Of a stretch of 64,000 nt of DNA, positions 1-8,744 are shown one piece after another; the stretch's first letter is position 1, and each line of letters opens with the position of its first letter. Both the position numbers and the translations under genes were made by a program. The notes beneath the pieces are model-generated. The model saw only the letters and a list, made by a program, of their open reading frames with translations. It did no database searches and had not been told where the DNA came from. The DNA is from Hyphomonadaceae bacterium BRH_c29 (GTDB lineage: Bacteria; Pseudomonadota; Alphaproteobacteria; Caulobacterales; Hyphomonadaceae), in NCBI GenBank assembly GCA_000961695.1, contig LADW01000005.1, positions 1 through 64,000 of the forward strand, written 5' to 3'.

Positions 1-1095
1 GGGGAGCGCGGTGTGGGCGGTACATCTGTTGACCTGCGCGACCGGCTGGCGCGTTTTCGGCAGGACCGCTCGCCGCGTGCGCGCGTGCTGCAGCAACAGG
101 CGAAGACCTGGGGCAAGGGGGCTGTGCCGTCGGGTGATCTTGCGAACCTGCTCGCCCGCGCCTGGCCGGACGAAGTGGCGCGCAAACGGACAGGCAGTCA
201 GGGCACGTATCTTCTGGTCTCGGGCCGCGCGGCGACGCTGCCAGAGACAGATGCGCTGGCGAAGTCTGACTGGCTGGTCGTGGTCGATCTGGGTGGGGCA
301 TCAAAGGAAGCGCGGATTTCCCTCGCCGTGCCGATCAGTGAAGCCGACGCGCTGGCCAGCGGGCGGGTGGTGACAGAGGACCGGGCCGTGTTCGAGTCGA
401 AATCCGGGCGCTTCACCGCAAGGCGCGTGAAGGCGCTGGGTGCGATTGTCCTGTCAGAGACGCCGCTGCCGAAACCGTCTGCGGCCGCCGCAGCGCAGGC
501 CATGCTGGACGCGGTGACTGAAGAGGGGTTCGCGGCGCTTGGGGCCGGGGACGTGGTGGAGGAGACACTGTCCCGGATCGCGCTGCTGGAAAAGGCCGGT
601 CGGGCTGAGGCGCAGGGGCTGAGCCTGGAAGGCTTGCAGGCGACGGTGGGTGAGTGGCTGCTGCCGCTGCTGAAGAAAGCTGGCCCGCAGGTGCCTGCAG
701 ATCACAAAGTGCGCGAGGCATTGATCGCGTCGCTCGACTGGCCGGTGCAGGAGGCCCTGCGCAAGGAGGCGCCGCTATCACTGGAACTGCCGTCCGGGCA
801 GAGCGCGCGGGTGGATTATCTCGATCCGCGGGCTCCGCTTGTTTCTGCCCGTGCGCAGGCCTTCTGGGGGTGTGCGGAGCATCTGAGGGTCGCTAACGGG
901 CGCGTACCGGTGACCGTGGAAATGCTGTCGCCCGGCATGAAGCCTGTCGCCACGACGCAGGACCTGCCTGCTTTCTGGAAAGGCGGCTACAAGGACATGG
1001 CGAAGGACATGCGCGGGCGCTATCCGAAACATGACTGGCCGGACGACCCGGCAAATGCCCGGCCTCATATGGGGAAGACGAAGAAGCGGCTTTAG
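1..1095 (+). CDS. hrpB: ATP-dependent helicase HrpB, C-terminal part (5' end outside window)
   Basis: The reading frame is open from base 1, so the gene starts upstream of the window and only about 364 C-terminal residues are visible. They match the HrpB-type C-terminal region of DEAH-box helicases. The hallmark is the end of the protein: an aromatic-rich FWG segment, a LLSPG..PV.TTQDLPAFW stretch, then KDMRGRYPKHDWP with a basic last segment. The helicase motor motifs (Walker A, DEAH) would lie upstream and are not seen. HrpB is a putative RNA helicase whose cellular role in most bacteria is poorly defined. Its stop codon overlaps the stop of the converging gene on the other strand. Confidence 0.85.
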   Translation, partial: GERGVGGTSVDLRDRLARFRQDRSPRARVLQQQAKTWGKGAVPSGDLANLLARAWPDEVARKRTGSQGTYLLVSGRAATLPETDALAKSDWLVVVDLGGASKEARISLAVPISEADALASGRVVTEDRAVFESKSGRFTARRVKALGAIVLSETPLPKPSAAAAAQAMLDAVTEEGFAALGAGDVVEETLSRIALLEKAGRAEAQGLSLEGLQATVGEWLLPLLKKAGPQVPADHKVREALIASLDWPVQEALRKEAPLSLELPSGQSARVDYLDPRAPLVSARAQAFWGCAEHLRVANGRVPVTVEMLSPGMKPVATTQDLPAFWKGGYKDMAKDMRGRYPKHDWPDDPANARPHMGKTKKRL

Positions 1096-1517
1096 TGCGG
1101 GCGGGTCTCTTCGCCCCAGTCCATACCCATCGTCTTCTTCATCCAGTCGGTGAAGGTGGCCGGCTTTTCCAGCGTGCGCGGGTCCAGCGTGCCGAAAGCG
1201 GTCAGCGGCCCGTCGCGGCTTTCCAGGCGCACACCTTTGACGCGAACATTGCCATTCTGCCAGTCATTGTGCGTGGCCGGATCGATCAGGAACATGACCT
1301 GTGTGCCGCCATGTCCTTCCTCGTCCCGGCCGAAAACGAGACCGTAGACCTTCTCGCGCCCCCAGAGCCCATGGCTGGACGCTTGGCGCTTGCCGTCGAG
1401 GAGGACTTCGTCCCAAAGCAGGTTGCGGCGCCATTGCAGCACGTGCATCCGGTCGCCATTGACGATCTTGATGTCGATATGATGCAGCGAAAGACGGACG
1501 ATATCGGCGCGGAGCAT
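1092..1517 (-). CDS. Conserved hypothetical protein
   Basis: A 141-residue protein without a family I recognise. It is rich in aromatic and charged residues (for example LQWRRNLLWDEVLLDG and a C-terminal FTDWMKKTMGMDWGEE). It has no signal peptide or membrane segment, so it is probably cytoplasmic. I chose the ATG at 1517 because AAGGAA lies six bases upstream; an in-frame ATG at 1532 has no such site. The much longer open frame reaching 1733 runs antisense through rluA and reads as low-complexity Pro/Arg/Ser, so it is not credible. The gene converges with hrpB, the two stop codons overlapping. Confidence 0.6.
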   Translation of the reverse strand: MLRADIVRLSLHHIDIKIVNGDRMHVLQWRRNLLWDEVLLDGKRQASSHGLWGREKVYGLVFGRDEEGHGGTQVMFLIDPATHNDWQNGNVRVKGVRLESRDGPLTAFGTLDPRTLEKPATFTDWMKKTMGMDWGEETRPH

Positions 1518-1575
1518 CGGCAATTCCTTCATTATCGAAAAACGATAAGTCCTGATTTTGCCGCCGTCAAGTCCG

Positions 1576-2223
1576 TCAGAAGGAACAGGGCAGGGTGATG
1601 TCGAACCGGTCGCCGGAATAAGGGTGGTCGAAGCCGAGCGCGCTGGCATGCAACAACAGGCGCGGGGCGGCGGCGTGGGCCTCGGGGTGGGCATAAAGCT
1701 CGTCGCCGAGGATGGGGTGGCCGATCTCTGCAAGGTGGACGCGCAACTGGTGCGAGCGGCCGGTCAGCGGTTTCAGGCGGAGGCGCGTGCCGGACGCGCC
1801 GGTTTCTACAGTCTCGTAGCGCGTGCGGCTCGGCTTGCCGATCTCATGGTCCACTTTCTGGCGTGGACGGTTCGGCCAGTCTGTGATCAGAGGCAGGTCG
1901 ATCAGGCCGCCGGGCGGGTCGGGTTGGCCCCAGACGTGGGCGTGGTATTCCTTCTCTATCTGGCCCAGTTCGAACATGCGGGAGAGGGCGGCCTGTATCT
2001 CTTTCGAGCGGGCCAGAATGAGCAGACCGCTGGTCGCCATGTCCAGCCTGTGCACCGTCAGCGCGCCGGGATAGTCGGCCTCCACCCGGGAGACGGCACA
2101 GTCGGCTTTGTCTTCGCCCCGTCCGGGTACGGAGAGCAGGCCGGCAGGCTTGTCGATGACGATGAGGTGCGCATCGACATGGATATAGAGGAGCGGCTCC
2201 TGCGGGGGCGTGTAGACGCTCAC
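1576..2223 (-). CDS. rluA: RluA-family pseudouridine synthase
   Basis: A 215-residue RNA pseudouridine synthase that isomerises uridine in 23S rRNA and/or tRNA. The signature HRLDMATSGLL (about residues 59-69) contains the catalytic aspartate (Asp61). The later KPLTGRSHQLRVHLAEIGHPILGD block is the conserved RNA/uracil-binding region. The short length and lack of an S4 domain fit the RluA (23S U746 / tRNA U32) branch better than RluC or RluD, but exact target is an inference. Translation starts at a GTG that overlaps the TGA of the upstream histidine kinase (GTGA), so the two are probably translationally coupled. Confidence 0.85.
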   Translation of the reverse strand: MSVYTPPQEPLLYIHVDAHLIVIDKPAGLLSVPGRGEDKADCAVSRVEADYPGALTVHRLDMATSGLLILARSKEIQAALSRMFELGQIEKEYHAHVWGQPDPPGGLIDLPLITDWPNRPRQKVDHEIGKPSRTRYETVETGASGTRLRLKPLTGRSHQLRVHLAEIGHPILGDELYAHPEAHAAAPRLLLHASALGFDHPYSGDRFDITLPCSF

Positions 2224-3650
2224 ACGACCAGGTCCGGCAGGATGAGGCGGAAGGTTGTGCCCTCTGGCCCGGTCGAGGCGAGCTGAAGGTCTCCGCCCAT
2301 GCCGATAGCAAGTTCGCGCGCGATCACGAGGCCGAGGCCCGTGCCGGTTTTGCGGGTGGAGGCCGCAAACGGCTTGAACAGGTTTGCGCGGGAGGCGTCC
2401 GGCAGGCCGGGGCCTGTGTCGGTGAAATCCAGCCCTTCGCGTGTCAGCGACACGGTGATCCGCTTCGGCAGGGAGGCGCCGGCGACCATGGCCTCGGCGG
2501 CGTTGCGGATCAGGTTTGTTGCGAGGCGGTGCAGGTGTTCCGGATCCGCTTCGATGATGCGGGCGCTGGGCAGCTCGTCCATGAACTCAACCTCCGGCCA
2601 GGCGATCAGCGCTTCGGCGGCGGCTTCCTCGATGGCGCCGCGCAGGGAGACCGGCTGCATGTCTGCCGGTTGGGGCGCGGCCTTGCCATAGTCGAGCGTT
2701 TCGGAGGCGAGATTGATGGCGCGGGTCAGCGCGCGTTCGAGGCGCGGGGCGGCCTTCTGCACGCGCGGGTCTTCCGACCGGGCGAGCGTGTCGGAGACGA
2801 GCTGCGCCGAGGCGAGCGAATTGCGCAGGTCATGATTGATCTTGGCGACGGCGGTGCCGAGCTCTGCCAGGTGGGCGCGCTGACGGAAGGCACCGGCGAC
2901 AGCTTCTTCCATGTCAGAGAGCGCGTTCTGGGCGCGGCCAATCTCGTCGCGGCGGGTGGTGGGCTTCAGGCGGCGCGTCCATCCGCCGGGATCCATGCGG
3001 AACTGTTCGACACTGGCGGTCACCCGCGCCATCGGCCGCACGACCATGAAGTGGAGCAGGACATAGATAACGCTCGCCGCGATCAGGGCGATCAGGAAAG
3101 AGAGGGCGAGGATGCGCCGGCCATAGGCGATGAGGTCCATTTTCAACGGTGCCTGCGGTACGACGACTTCGATGACCCGGCCGGGCGCGGAGCCTTCAGC
3201 GGTGATCACGAGGATGCGGTCTTTCGGGGCGAAGAAGGCGCCGGCCACGTTCCTCACGCGGCTCGTCATGGTCGTTTCCATCATGTCGAGCGGATAGTAG
3301 CTGCCGTCGATGTCCATATTGGAATCGAGCAGCTGGATATGCATGTCATCTTCGATCTCGGCCACGGAGAGGACTTCAGCACTTTCCAGAAGCTGCTGGG
3401 CGAGTTCCTCCGACACCATGCGCGAGGGGGCGGCGTCCAGGGCGAGGGCGGCGATGCGGGCGGCCTGTAGGCGTTCGTTCAGCCAGGCGGTGCGCGCGCC
3501 GGATGCACTGGGGACGAAAATCAGGCCTTCGACGAACAGGATGGCCGCGAGGGTGAAGCCGAAGAGCCGGAACGATAGTCCGTGGTACCAGCGTGCTTGC
3601 GCAGGCGGGCGGGCTGGGGCCGGAAGGGGTGCGTGTGCGTCGCCTGTCAC
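2220..3650 (-). CDS. Membrane sensor histidine kinase
   Basis: A 476-residue two-component sensor kinase. It has a transmembrane segment at about 28-46, a ~130-residue periplasmic sensor region, a second membrane segment at about 180-203, then a HAMP-like linker. The H-box KINHDLRNSLA puts the phospho-acceptor at His273. The ATPase domain shows the N-box NLIRNAAEAM (from about 380), DTGPGLP (G1) and KTGTGLGL (G2). No response regulator lies beside it, so it is an orphan kinase in this window. It starts with GTG 15 bases after the FAD oxidoreductase, and its stop overlaps the rluA start. The signal sensed cannot be read from sequence. Confidence 0.85.
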   Translation of the reverse strand: MTGDAHAPLPAPARPPAQARWYHGLSFRLFGFTLAAILFVEGLIFVPSASGARTAWLNERLQAARIAALALDAAPSRMVSEELAQQLLESAEVLSVAEIEDDMHIQLLDSNMDIDGSYYPLDMMETTMTSRVRNVAGAFFAPKDRILVITAEGSAPGRVIEVVVPQAPLKMDLIAYGRRILALSFLIALIAASVIYVLLHFMVVRPMARVTASVEQFRMDPGGWTRRLKPTTRRDEIGRAQNALSDMEEAVAGAFRQRAHLAELGTAVAKINHDLRNSLASAQLVSDTLARSEDPRVQKAAPRLERALTRAINLASETLDYGKAAPQPADMQPVSLRGAIEEAAAEALIAWPEVEFMDELPSARIIEADPEHLHRLATNLIRNAAEAMVAGASLPKRITVSLTREGLDFTDTGPGLPDASRANLFKPFAASTRKTGTGLGLVIARELAIGMGGDLQLASTGPEGTTFRLILPDLVV

Positions 3651-3665
3651 ACGCGCTGGACTAGC

Positions 3666-5102
3666 CTACGGGATGCGCTGGAGCAAGCCAACGAGACGTT
3701 TGCCGGACTTTCCGAAAACGACGGGCGTGAAATGGGCAGAAGCTGCCCGTTTCACAACTTCAGCACGTGTGGGGTAGGGCGAGATGAAATTCGTCAGCGC
3801 GGTGAGCTTCAGCCCGTTCGACATGGCGACCGAGACGAGCTGGATAATGTCGCCCGCCCCTTCGCCCACGATGGAGGCACCGACCAGCTTGCCCTTGTTC
3901 AGCACCAGTTTGCACTCGCCCAGTGTCTTGCCTTCGGCAATGGCGCGGTCATTTTCGTGGAAGGGGAAAGCGGAGGTGGTGACCCTGTCGCCGAATTGCT
4001 CGCGCGCTTCGGCTTCAGTCAGGCCAAGCTGGGCGACTTCGGGGCTGGTATAGGTGACGGCCGGCACAGGCAGGCTGGAGACTTTGGTGCCCTGCTTGAA
4101 GAAGGCGCGGCGCGTGAACACCGCTGCATGCCAGCCCGCCATATGCGTGAATTGTTCCATCCCGGCGACATCGCCGAGTGCCCAGACGCGGGGATTGGAG
4201 TGCGAGCGCAGCGTGTCGCCAACCACGAGGCCCTTATTGTTGAACTCGACGCCGCCTGCGTCCAGGTCCAGTCCGTCCAGCACGGCCTTGCGCCCGGTGG
4301 CGACGAGGAGGTGGCTGCCTTCGATCACGGGCGAGCCGGTGCCGTTCTCTGTGTGAACGCGGATGCGGCCAGCTTCCTGCGAGACGCGCACGGCCTTGTG
4401 CTGTTCCAGCAGCGTGACGCCTTCATTGCGCAGGGCGTGAATGGCGATGTCGGCGTGGTCTTTGTCAGAGCGTGGCAGGGCGTGGCCCATCTCGATGACG
4501 GTCACCTTCGCGCCGAGCCGGACGAAGGCCTGCGCCATTTCAAGCCCAATCGGGCCGCCGCCAAGGATGACCAGATGTTCGGGGAAGTCCGGCAGGGTGA
4601 AGATGGTCTCGTTGGTGAGGTACGGCACGTCCTTCAGGCCTTCGATGGGCGGGATGAAGGCGCGCGATCCGGTCGCGACGATGATGCGCCGGGCGCGGGT
4701 GCGGCTGGTCTCGGAAACAATCGTGTTCTTGTCGGCAAAGCGGGCGGCTTCGCGGATCACGGTGACGCCGAGGCCTTCGAACCGTTCCTGGCTGTCGACC
4801 GGGGCGATGGTGGAGACAACATTTGCGACATAGGCTTTGACGGCGGCCCAGTCGGTTTTTGGATCCACAGTCTGGATTCCGCACTTACTGGCCTCGCGAA
4901 CGCTGGCGGCGGCCTTGGCGGCGCTCAGCAGGGCCTTGGACGGGACGCAGCCATAGTTCAGGCAATCCCCGCCCATTTCATGCTTTTCGTAGAGCACGAC
5001 TTTCAGGCCGAACATGGCAGCGCCTGCGGCAGCTGACAGGCCGCCGGAACCGGCGCCTATGATACAGAGGTCGGCTTTCAGATCCTTGGCGGGCTGGGTC
5101 AT
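3666..5102 (-). CDS. FAD-dependent pyridine nucleotide-disulfide oxidoreductase (mercuric reductase / Lpd-like)
   Basis: A 478-residue flavoprotein of the class I disulfide reductase family. The N-terminal FAD fold is IIGAGSGGLSAA, followed by the redox pair in GGDCLNYGCVPSK (Cys47, Cys52). A second Rossmann motif for NAD(P)H is VILGGGPIGLEMA. FAD is also contacted by ALGDVAG. In lipoamide dehydrogenase the C-terminus carries a catalytic H-x-HPT..E; here the region reads ISPYPTRAE, so the usual histidine is absent, and there is no mercury-binding CC tail. It is therefore neither a standard Lpd nor MerA. The start overlaps the stop of the VTT membrane gene (ATGA). Substrate unknown. Confidence 0.8.
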   Translation of the reverse strand: MTQPAKDLKADLCIIGAGSGGLSAAAGAAMFGLKVVLYEKHEMGGDCLNYGCVPSKALLSAAKAAASVREASKCGIQTVDPKTDWAAVKAYVANVVSTIAPVDSQERFEGLGVTVIREAARFADKNTIVSETSRTRARRIIVATGSRAFIPPIEGLKDVPYLTNETIFTLPDFPEHLVILGGGPIGLEMAQAFVRLGAKVTVIEMGHALPRSDKDHADIAIHALRNEGVTLLEQHKAVRVSQEAGRIRVHTENGTGSPVIEGSHLLVATGRKAVLDGLDLDAGGVEFNNKGLVVGDTLRSHSNPRVWALGDVAGMEQFTHMAGWHAAVFTRRAFFKQGTKVSSLPVPAVTYTSPEVAQLGLTEAEAREQFGDRVTTSAFPFHENDRAIAEGKTLGECKLVLNKGKLVGASIVGEGAGDIIQLVSVAMSNGLKLTALTNFISPYPTRAEVVKRAASAHFTPVVFGKSGKRLVGLLQRIP

Positions 5103-5845
5103 GCGGTCGGGCTTTCAATTTTGGGGACCTTGCGTCCGAAGAACTTCTTCCAGGCAACCGGCATCAGCGAGACGACGCCAAGGGCCGCAAAGGCGGGAAC
5201 GAGATTGGCTGCGACGCTGGCAATGTCCGGGTTCTCCCCGGCAGCGAAGGTCGCGCCAAGGCCTGCGCCAATCCAGGTATAGGCGATAACGCCCGGAATG
5301 ATGCCAAGGGCTGTGGTGAGGGCATAGTCGGGATAGCGCGCGCCCAGCAGGGCGGGTGCAATATTGGCGACCGGGAAGGGCACGATGGGCAGGAAGCGCA
5401 GGGCAAACATGTAAGAGCGCGGGTTCTCCTGAAAGCCGGCTTCCATCTTGCGCAGGAAGGGACCGGCCCGCTCACGCAGCATGCCGCCAAAGGCGGTGCG
5501 GGCGGCCAGAAAGAGAAGGCTCGCGCCAAGCGTCGCGCCGACGACGGTGGCGGCAGACCCGCCCGCGAGGCCGAACAGGAAGCCGCCGGCAATGGTGATC
5601 CAGAGGGCGCCCGGCACCATGAACAGGGTCGCCAATGCATAGACCGCGATATAGGCGGCCACAGCGAGGAGGAGGTGGCCGTCGACAAAGGCGCGCAGCG
5701 TCTCATGCTGTTCGCGCAGGGTCTCCAGCGAGAGGTAGCGGAACAGGCCAAGGCGCCAACCAGCCATCAGGCCGGCCGCGATGAGATAGACCGGCCAGAG
5801 CCGCTGCCAGAGCGGGGCGGAGGGCTTTGCGTGCGTATCGGTCAT
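5099..5845 (-). CDS. TVP38/TMEM64 (VTT domain) membrane protein
   Basis: A 248-residue polytopic inner-membrane protein of the DedA/TVP38/TMEM64 superfamily (SNARE-associated Golgi or VTT domain). The characteristic block runs from FMVPGALWITIAGGFLFG through GATLGASLLFLAAR to the FALRFLPIVPFPVANIAPALLG segment with its conserved Arg and Pro. VTT proteins are linked to lipid scrambling or transport. The gene is translationally linked on both sides by ATGA overlaps: the upstream DUF547 gene ends in its start, and its stop sits in the start of the FAD oxidoreductase. VTT proteins next to, or fused to, mercuric-reductase-like flavoproteins are a known arrangement in bacteria. Confidence 0.8.
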   Translation of the reverse strand: MTDTHAKPSAPLWQRLWPVYLIAAGLMAGWRLGLFRYLSLETLREQHETLRAFVDGHLLLAVAAYIAVYALATLFMVPGALWITIAGGFLFGLAGGSAATVVGATLGASLLFLAARTAFGGMLRERAGPFLRKMEAGFQENPRSYMFALRFLPIVPFPVANIAPALLGARYPDYALTTALGIIPGVIAYTWIGAGLGATFAAGENPDIASVAANLVPAFAALGVVSLMPVAWKKFFGRKVPKIESPTA

Positions 5846-6642
5846 TCTGCGTCGGCTTTCTGCGAGTCGTTGAGGGACCAGTCATAGTCATAAGTGCGGA
5901 TACGTGGATTGGCGTTGATCTCTTTGGCGAGGTCTTCATCGGCATACTTCAGAAGATGCGCGATGACAGCCTGTTTTGAGCCCCCGAAGTCGGGTTCAAA
6001 CCAGTCGTATATGGAAGAGACCGTGATCCCACTGTCAGTGACGGTGACCCCGCGCGGGTTGTTGATGTAGGCACGGGCCGCGGCGGTGAGGTCCGCATCA
6101 AGCGTGCTCTCCTCCCAGGCTTTCGCCTGCAGATTCGGACAGGAAAAGGCCGCGCAGTTGATGGCATAGTGGACCATCGGGGTCTTGAAGCGGGGGCGCA
6201 GAATCTTGTGCTCGATCTCGTCGAGCGAGACCGTCTCGCCGTCTGCGGTGACTTTGATCTTCTTCCACGGACCGCCGAACAGGGAACCATCCTTGATCGA
6301 TCTGAGTGGGTAGTTCTGCACGATATAGCGCACGGTGACGGCATTATAGAGATTGGCCCAGGCGGCGAACGCGGCGGGGCTGGTGCCGGAGAGGTCCATG
6401 TCTGCGAAGCTGGCGATATAGGCATCAAGCGCCGCGCGGTCCGCCGGATTGGCCTTCAGGGCGGCATAGTCGACGCGGTTCACGCCGTCGCTGCCGGCAA
6501 TGACATAGGTTTCGAGCAACCGGGTCCAGGCGCTGTGTTGTGGGGCAGATTGCACGGTTTCGGTCTCCTGCGCAGTGGCCGGCAGGGACATGACCGGCAG
6601 GCCGGCCAGGGCGGCGGCAAGGAGGATGCGGACGAGGGTCAT
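5842..6642 (-). CDS. Secreted DUF547 protein
   Basis: A 266-residue exported protein of the DUF547 family. The N-terminus is a Sec-type signal peptide ending near LPATAQ. The body has the DUF547 hallmarks: AWANLYNAVTVRYIV, then a KIKVTADGETVSLDEIEHKIL stretch in two parts, and MVHYAINCAAFSCPNLQ with paired cysteines. The fold resembles papain/transglutaminase-like enzymes, but activity is not established. The ATG at 6642 is preferred because it directly begins the signal peptide; the open frame continues to 6870 without supporting features. It is first in a chain with the VTT and FAD genes through 4-base overlaps, suggesting one envelope function. Confidence 0.75.
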   Translation of the reverse strand: MTLVRILLAAALAGLPVMSLPATAQETETVQSAPQHSAWTRLLETYVIAGSDGVNRVDYAALKANPADRAALDAYIASFADMDLSGTSPAAFAAWANLYNAVTVRYIVQNYPLRSIKDGSLFGGPWKKIKVTADGETVSLDEIEHKILRPRFKTPMVHYAINCAAFSCPNLQAKAWEESTLDADLTAAARAYINNPRGVTVTDSGITVSSIYDWFEPDFGGSKQAVIAHLLKYADEDLAKEINANPRIRTYDYDWSLNDSQKADAE

Positions 6643-6755
6643 TGGGGCGGGCCTTTGTTGTGTATCGGGCTGAGACATAGCGCAGCCCGCAGCAAGATGC
6701 CTGTCACGCCTCGTCAGGCAGTGATCAAAGACCCGTGATCGGAAATTGAGCCGCC

Positions 6756-7934
6756 TCAGCCGTTCGTTGGGGCGGTGTCCAGCTCCATCCAGTCCTGCGG
6801 CGGCAGGTCGTAGACCATGTCCATGACCTCGAACCCGATGCCATTGGGCAGCCCGGTCGAGGCGTTCCACAGGAGGACGACGCCGGTCTCCCGCTCCGGA
6901 TCGAACAGGATGAAGGAGCGGTAGCCCTCGACGGCGCCCCGGTGGCCGATGACGCGATTGCCGGCTTCGCCATACTTGTAGATGCGCCAGCCGAGCCCGT
7001 AGCGGGCGTCCCGCACGGTGCCACGGTAGTGGCTGGACATGCGGCGCTGTTCGCCGCTCGTATAAATGCGCGGGGTCTGCAGCATGTCGAGCGCGGCGGC
7101 GCTGAGCACATCAGGAACGAGCCCCATTTGCGCGCGGGCATAGAGGGCAAGGTCCCGGATCGAGCCGTTGACGCCGCCGGCGGCCGGAATCAGGTAGTAC
7201 GCGTCATTGACCATCTTTTCCTCTGGCGGACCAGGCGTTTTGGAGCGCTTGGAATAGGGCCGCGCCCAGGAGTCAGACCCGGTGAGCCCCGCGTGGCCAA
7301 TGCTTGCGGTCGCCATGCCGAGGGGCTCGAAGATCGAATGGCGCACCGCGTCGGCATAGGTCGAGTGGGTGACGTCTTCGATGATTTCCGAAACCGTGTC
7401 GTAGGCAACGTTCTGATAGGTGTGGCAATCGCCAATGGGGCAGATCGGTTTCAGCTTCGCGAGGCTGCTGCGGATCTTTGCGGGGTCCCAGCCATCTTCC
7501 AGCCGCGTGTCATAGGCATTGGGGACAAGGCCGAGCCGGTGGGAGAGGACATCTTCCAGCGTGGCTGTCTTCTCGCCCCCGCCGGGCAGGCGGAGGGAGG
7601 TTTTGAAGGCAGCGATCGTGTCTGTCAGGTTCAGCTGGTGCTTGTCGGCCAGAATGGCGACTTCGCTGGCGGCAACGCCCTTCGAGAGCGAGGCCCAGCG
7701 GAACACGGTCTGGTCGGTGACGGGCGCGCCGCCGCGCTCGGTGACGCCATAGCCTTTGGCAAAGCGGATTTCGCCCCTGTCGATGACGGCGACGGCGAGG
7801 CCGACAATCTCTTCATTCGTGGCCAGCTTGCTGATCCGCGTATCAAGGCGGTCATAGTCAATGCCCTCAGCCATGGCGGCGGGGAGGGGGAGAGCGGCGG
7901 CTAGGCAGACAACAAGCGTGCGCAGGAATCGCAT
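6756..7934 (-). CDS. Serine beta-lactamase-fold hydrolase, secreted
   Basis: A 392-residue exported protein of the beta-lactamase class C / DD-peptidase / esterase superfamily. A signal peptide covers about residues 1-22. The catalytic triad motifs are present: SLSK (Ser82, Lys85), YQN (Tyr173, Asn175) and HRG near the C-terminus in place of the KTG box. Proteins with this set include esterases, D-amino-acid amidases and cell-wall peptidases; true beta-lactamase activity is not implied. It ends 114 bases upstream of the DUF547 start on the same strand. Substrate unknown. Confidence 0.75.
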   Translation of the reverse strand: MRFLRTLVVCLAAALPLPAAMAEGIDYDRLDTRISKLATNEEIVGLAVAVIDRGEIRFAKGYGVTERGGAPVTDQTVFRWASLSKGVAASEVAILADKHQLNLTDTIAAFKTSLRLPGGGEKTATLEDVLSHRLGLVPNAYDTRLEDGWDPAKIRSSLAKLKPICPIGDCHTYQNVAYDTVSEIIEDVTHSTYADAVRHSIFEPLGMATASIGHAGLTGSDSWARPYSKRSKTPGPPEEKMVNDAYYLIPAAGGVNGSIRDLALYARAQMGLVPDVLSAAALDMLQTPRIYTSGEQRRMSSHYRGTVRDARYGLGWRIYKYGEAGNRVIGHRGAVEGYRSFILFDPERETGVVLLWNASTGLPNGIGFEVMDMVYDLPPQDWMELDTAPTNG

Positions 7935-8087
7935 GTGTTCTTCTCATCTTTCATGGCCCGGCCCGGACCCAGACACACCAAGACTCTGGGCCAGTGTAAA
8001 GAGGGATGGATGAAACCGGGCGCCGCCTGCATACCGGGCCCAGGCAGGACGGGCCGTCCTGACCGTTTTTTAAGCTGACGCTATGGC

Positions 8088-8116
8088 TTGACCCGCTGCA
8101 GCCAGACCTGTATTGG
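8088..8116 (+). promoter_or_regulatory. Candidate sigma-70-type promoter of rpmH-rnpA-yidC
   Basis: A TTGACC -35 element (8088-8093), a 17-base spacer and a TATTGG -10-like element (8111-8116) lie 38 bases before the rpmH start codon. Spacing is ideal and the -35 is near consensus; the -10 is weaker. It is the only good candidate in the 220-base gap between the serine hydrolase and rpmH, which holds no credible gene. Confidence 0.45.
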
Positions 8117-8154
8117 CCCCTCTTTCCGAGACACTTAGCTTCCAGAGCAGACCG

Positions 8155-8289
8155 ATGAAACGCACTTTCCAGCCGAGCAACCTCCGCCGCAAGCGCACGC
8201 ACGGCTTCCGTGAGCGCATGGGCACCAAGAATGGCCGCAAGGTTCTTGCACGCCGCCGCGCCAAGGGCCGTAAGACCCTTTCCGCTTAA
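8155..8289 (+). CDS. rpmH: 50S ribosomal protein L34
   Basis: A 44-residue highly basic protein, the smallest large-subunit ribosomal protein. It begins [20 protein letters not shown] and ends in the typical [12 protein letters not shown]. Length and sequence match L34 across alphaproteobacteria. It is followed 35 bases later by rnpA and then yidC, the standard bacterial order, which confirms the call. A sigma-70-like promoter lies just upstream. Confidence 0.98.
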   Translation: MKRTFQPSNLRRKRTHGFRERMGTKNGRKVLARRRAKGRKTLSA

Positions 8290-8324
8290 TTCGGCGACAG
8301 TCCGCCTCTCCGAAGGAGACGGCC

Positions 8325-8693
8325 GTGACGGCAGATATTGAAAAGACTCCGATTGAGGTCGTTCGCCTTCGCGTGCGGCCTCAATTCATTTATGTCCGTG
8401 GTGGCAAGTCCGAACGGCGCAAATCCCTTGTTGTTCAGGCGCGGGAGCGCAAAGGGGAGGCGCCAGGCCGTCATGCCGGGGCAGGCTTTACCGCCACAAA
8501 AAAGATCGGCAATTCGGTCGTCCGCAACCGGGCCAAGCGCCGCCTTCGCGAGGCCACACGTCAACTCCTGCCGCGCCTTGCCCGCCCGGGCTGGGACTAT
8601 GTGTTCATTGCGCGTCAGGATACCGCTGATATTGGCTGGCCGCGTTTGCTTGACGATATGGAAAGCGCACTGTTAAGCCTCGCCGCTGATTGA
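8325..8693 (+). CDS. rnpA: Ribonuclease P protein component
   Basis: A 122-residue basic protein that assists the catalytic RNase P RNA in trimming tRNA 5' leaders. The family signature is the central basic helix: FTATKKIGNSVVRNRAKRRL, followed by REA. The start is a GTG supported by GAAGGAGA five bases upstream. It has an N-terminal extension of about 20 residues before the RNase P fold, which is common in alphaproteobacteria. It lies between rpmH and yidC and is probably co-transcribed with them. Confidence 0.95.
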   Translation: MTADIEKTPIEVVRLRVRPQFIYVRGGKSERRKSLVVQARERKGEAPGRHAGAGFTATKKIGNSVVRNRAKRRLREATRQLLPRLARPGWDYVFIARQDTADIGWPRLLDDMESALLSLAAD

Positions 8694-8744
8694 TACCCCG
8701 CCGCCCGTCCGGGCGCTCCTGCCTTAAGTTTCCGGGACCCCGAG

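Noticed and set aside
3582-5036. 484-codon open frame antisense to the FAD oxidoreductase
   Set aside because: No ribosome site, no recognisable domain, and the opposite frame has complete FAD and NAD motifs.
3666-5102. Calling the flavoprotein lipoamide dehydrogenase (lpd) or merA
   Set aside because: The catalytic C-terminal His of Lpd is replaced and no other dehydrogenase-complex gene is present; the mercury-binding CC of MerA is also missing.
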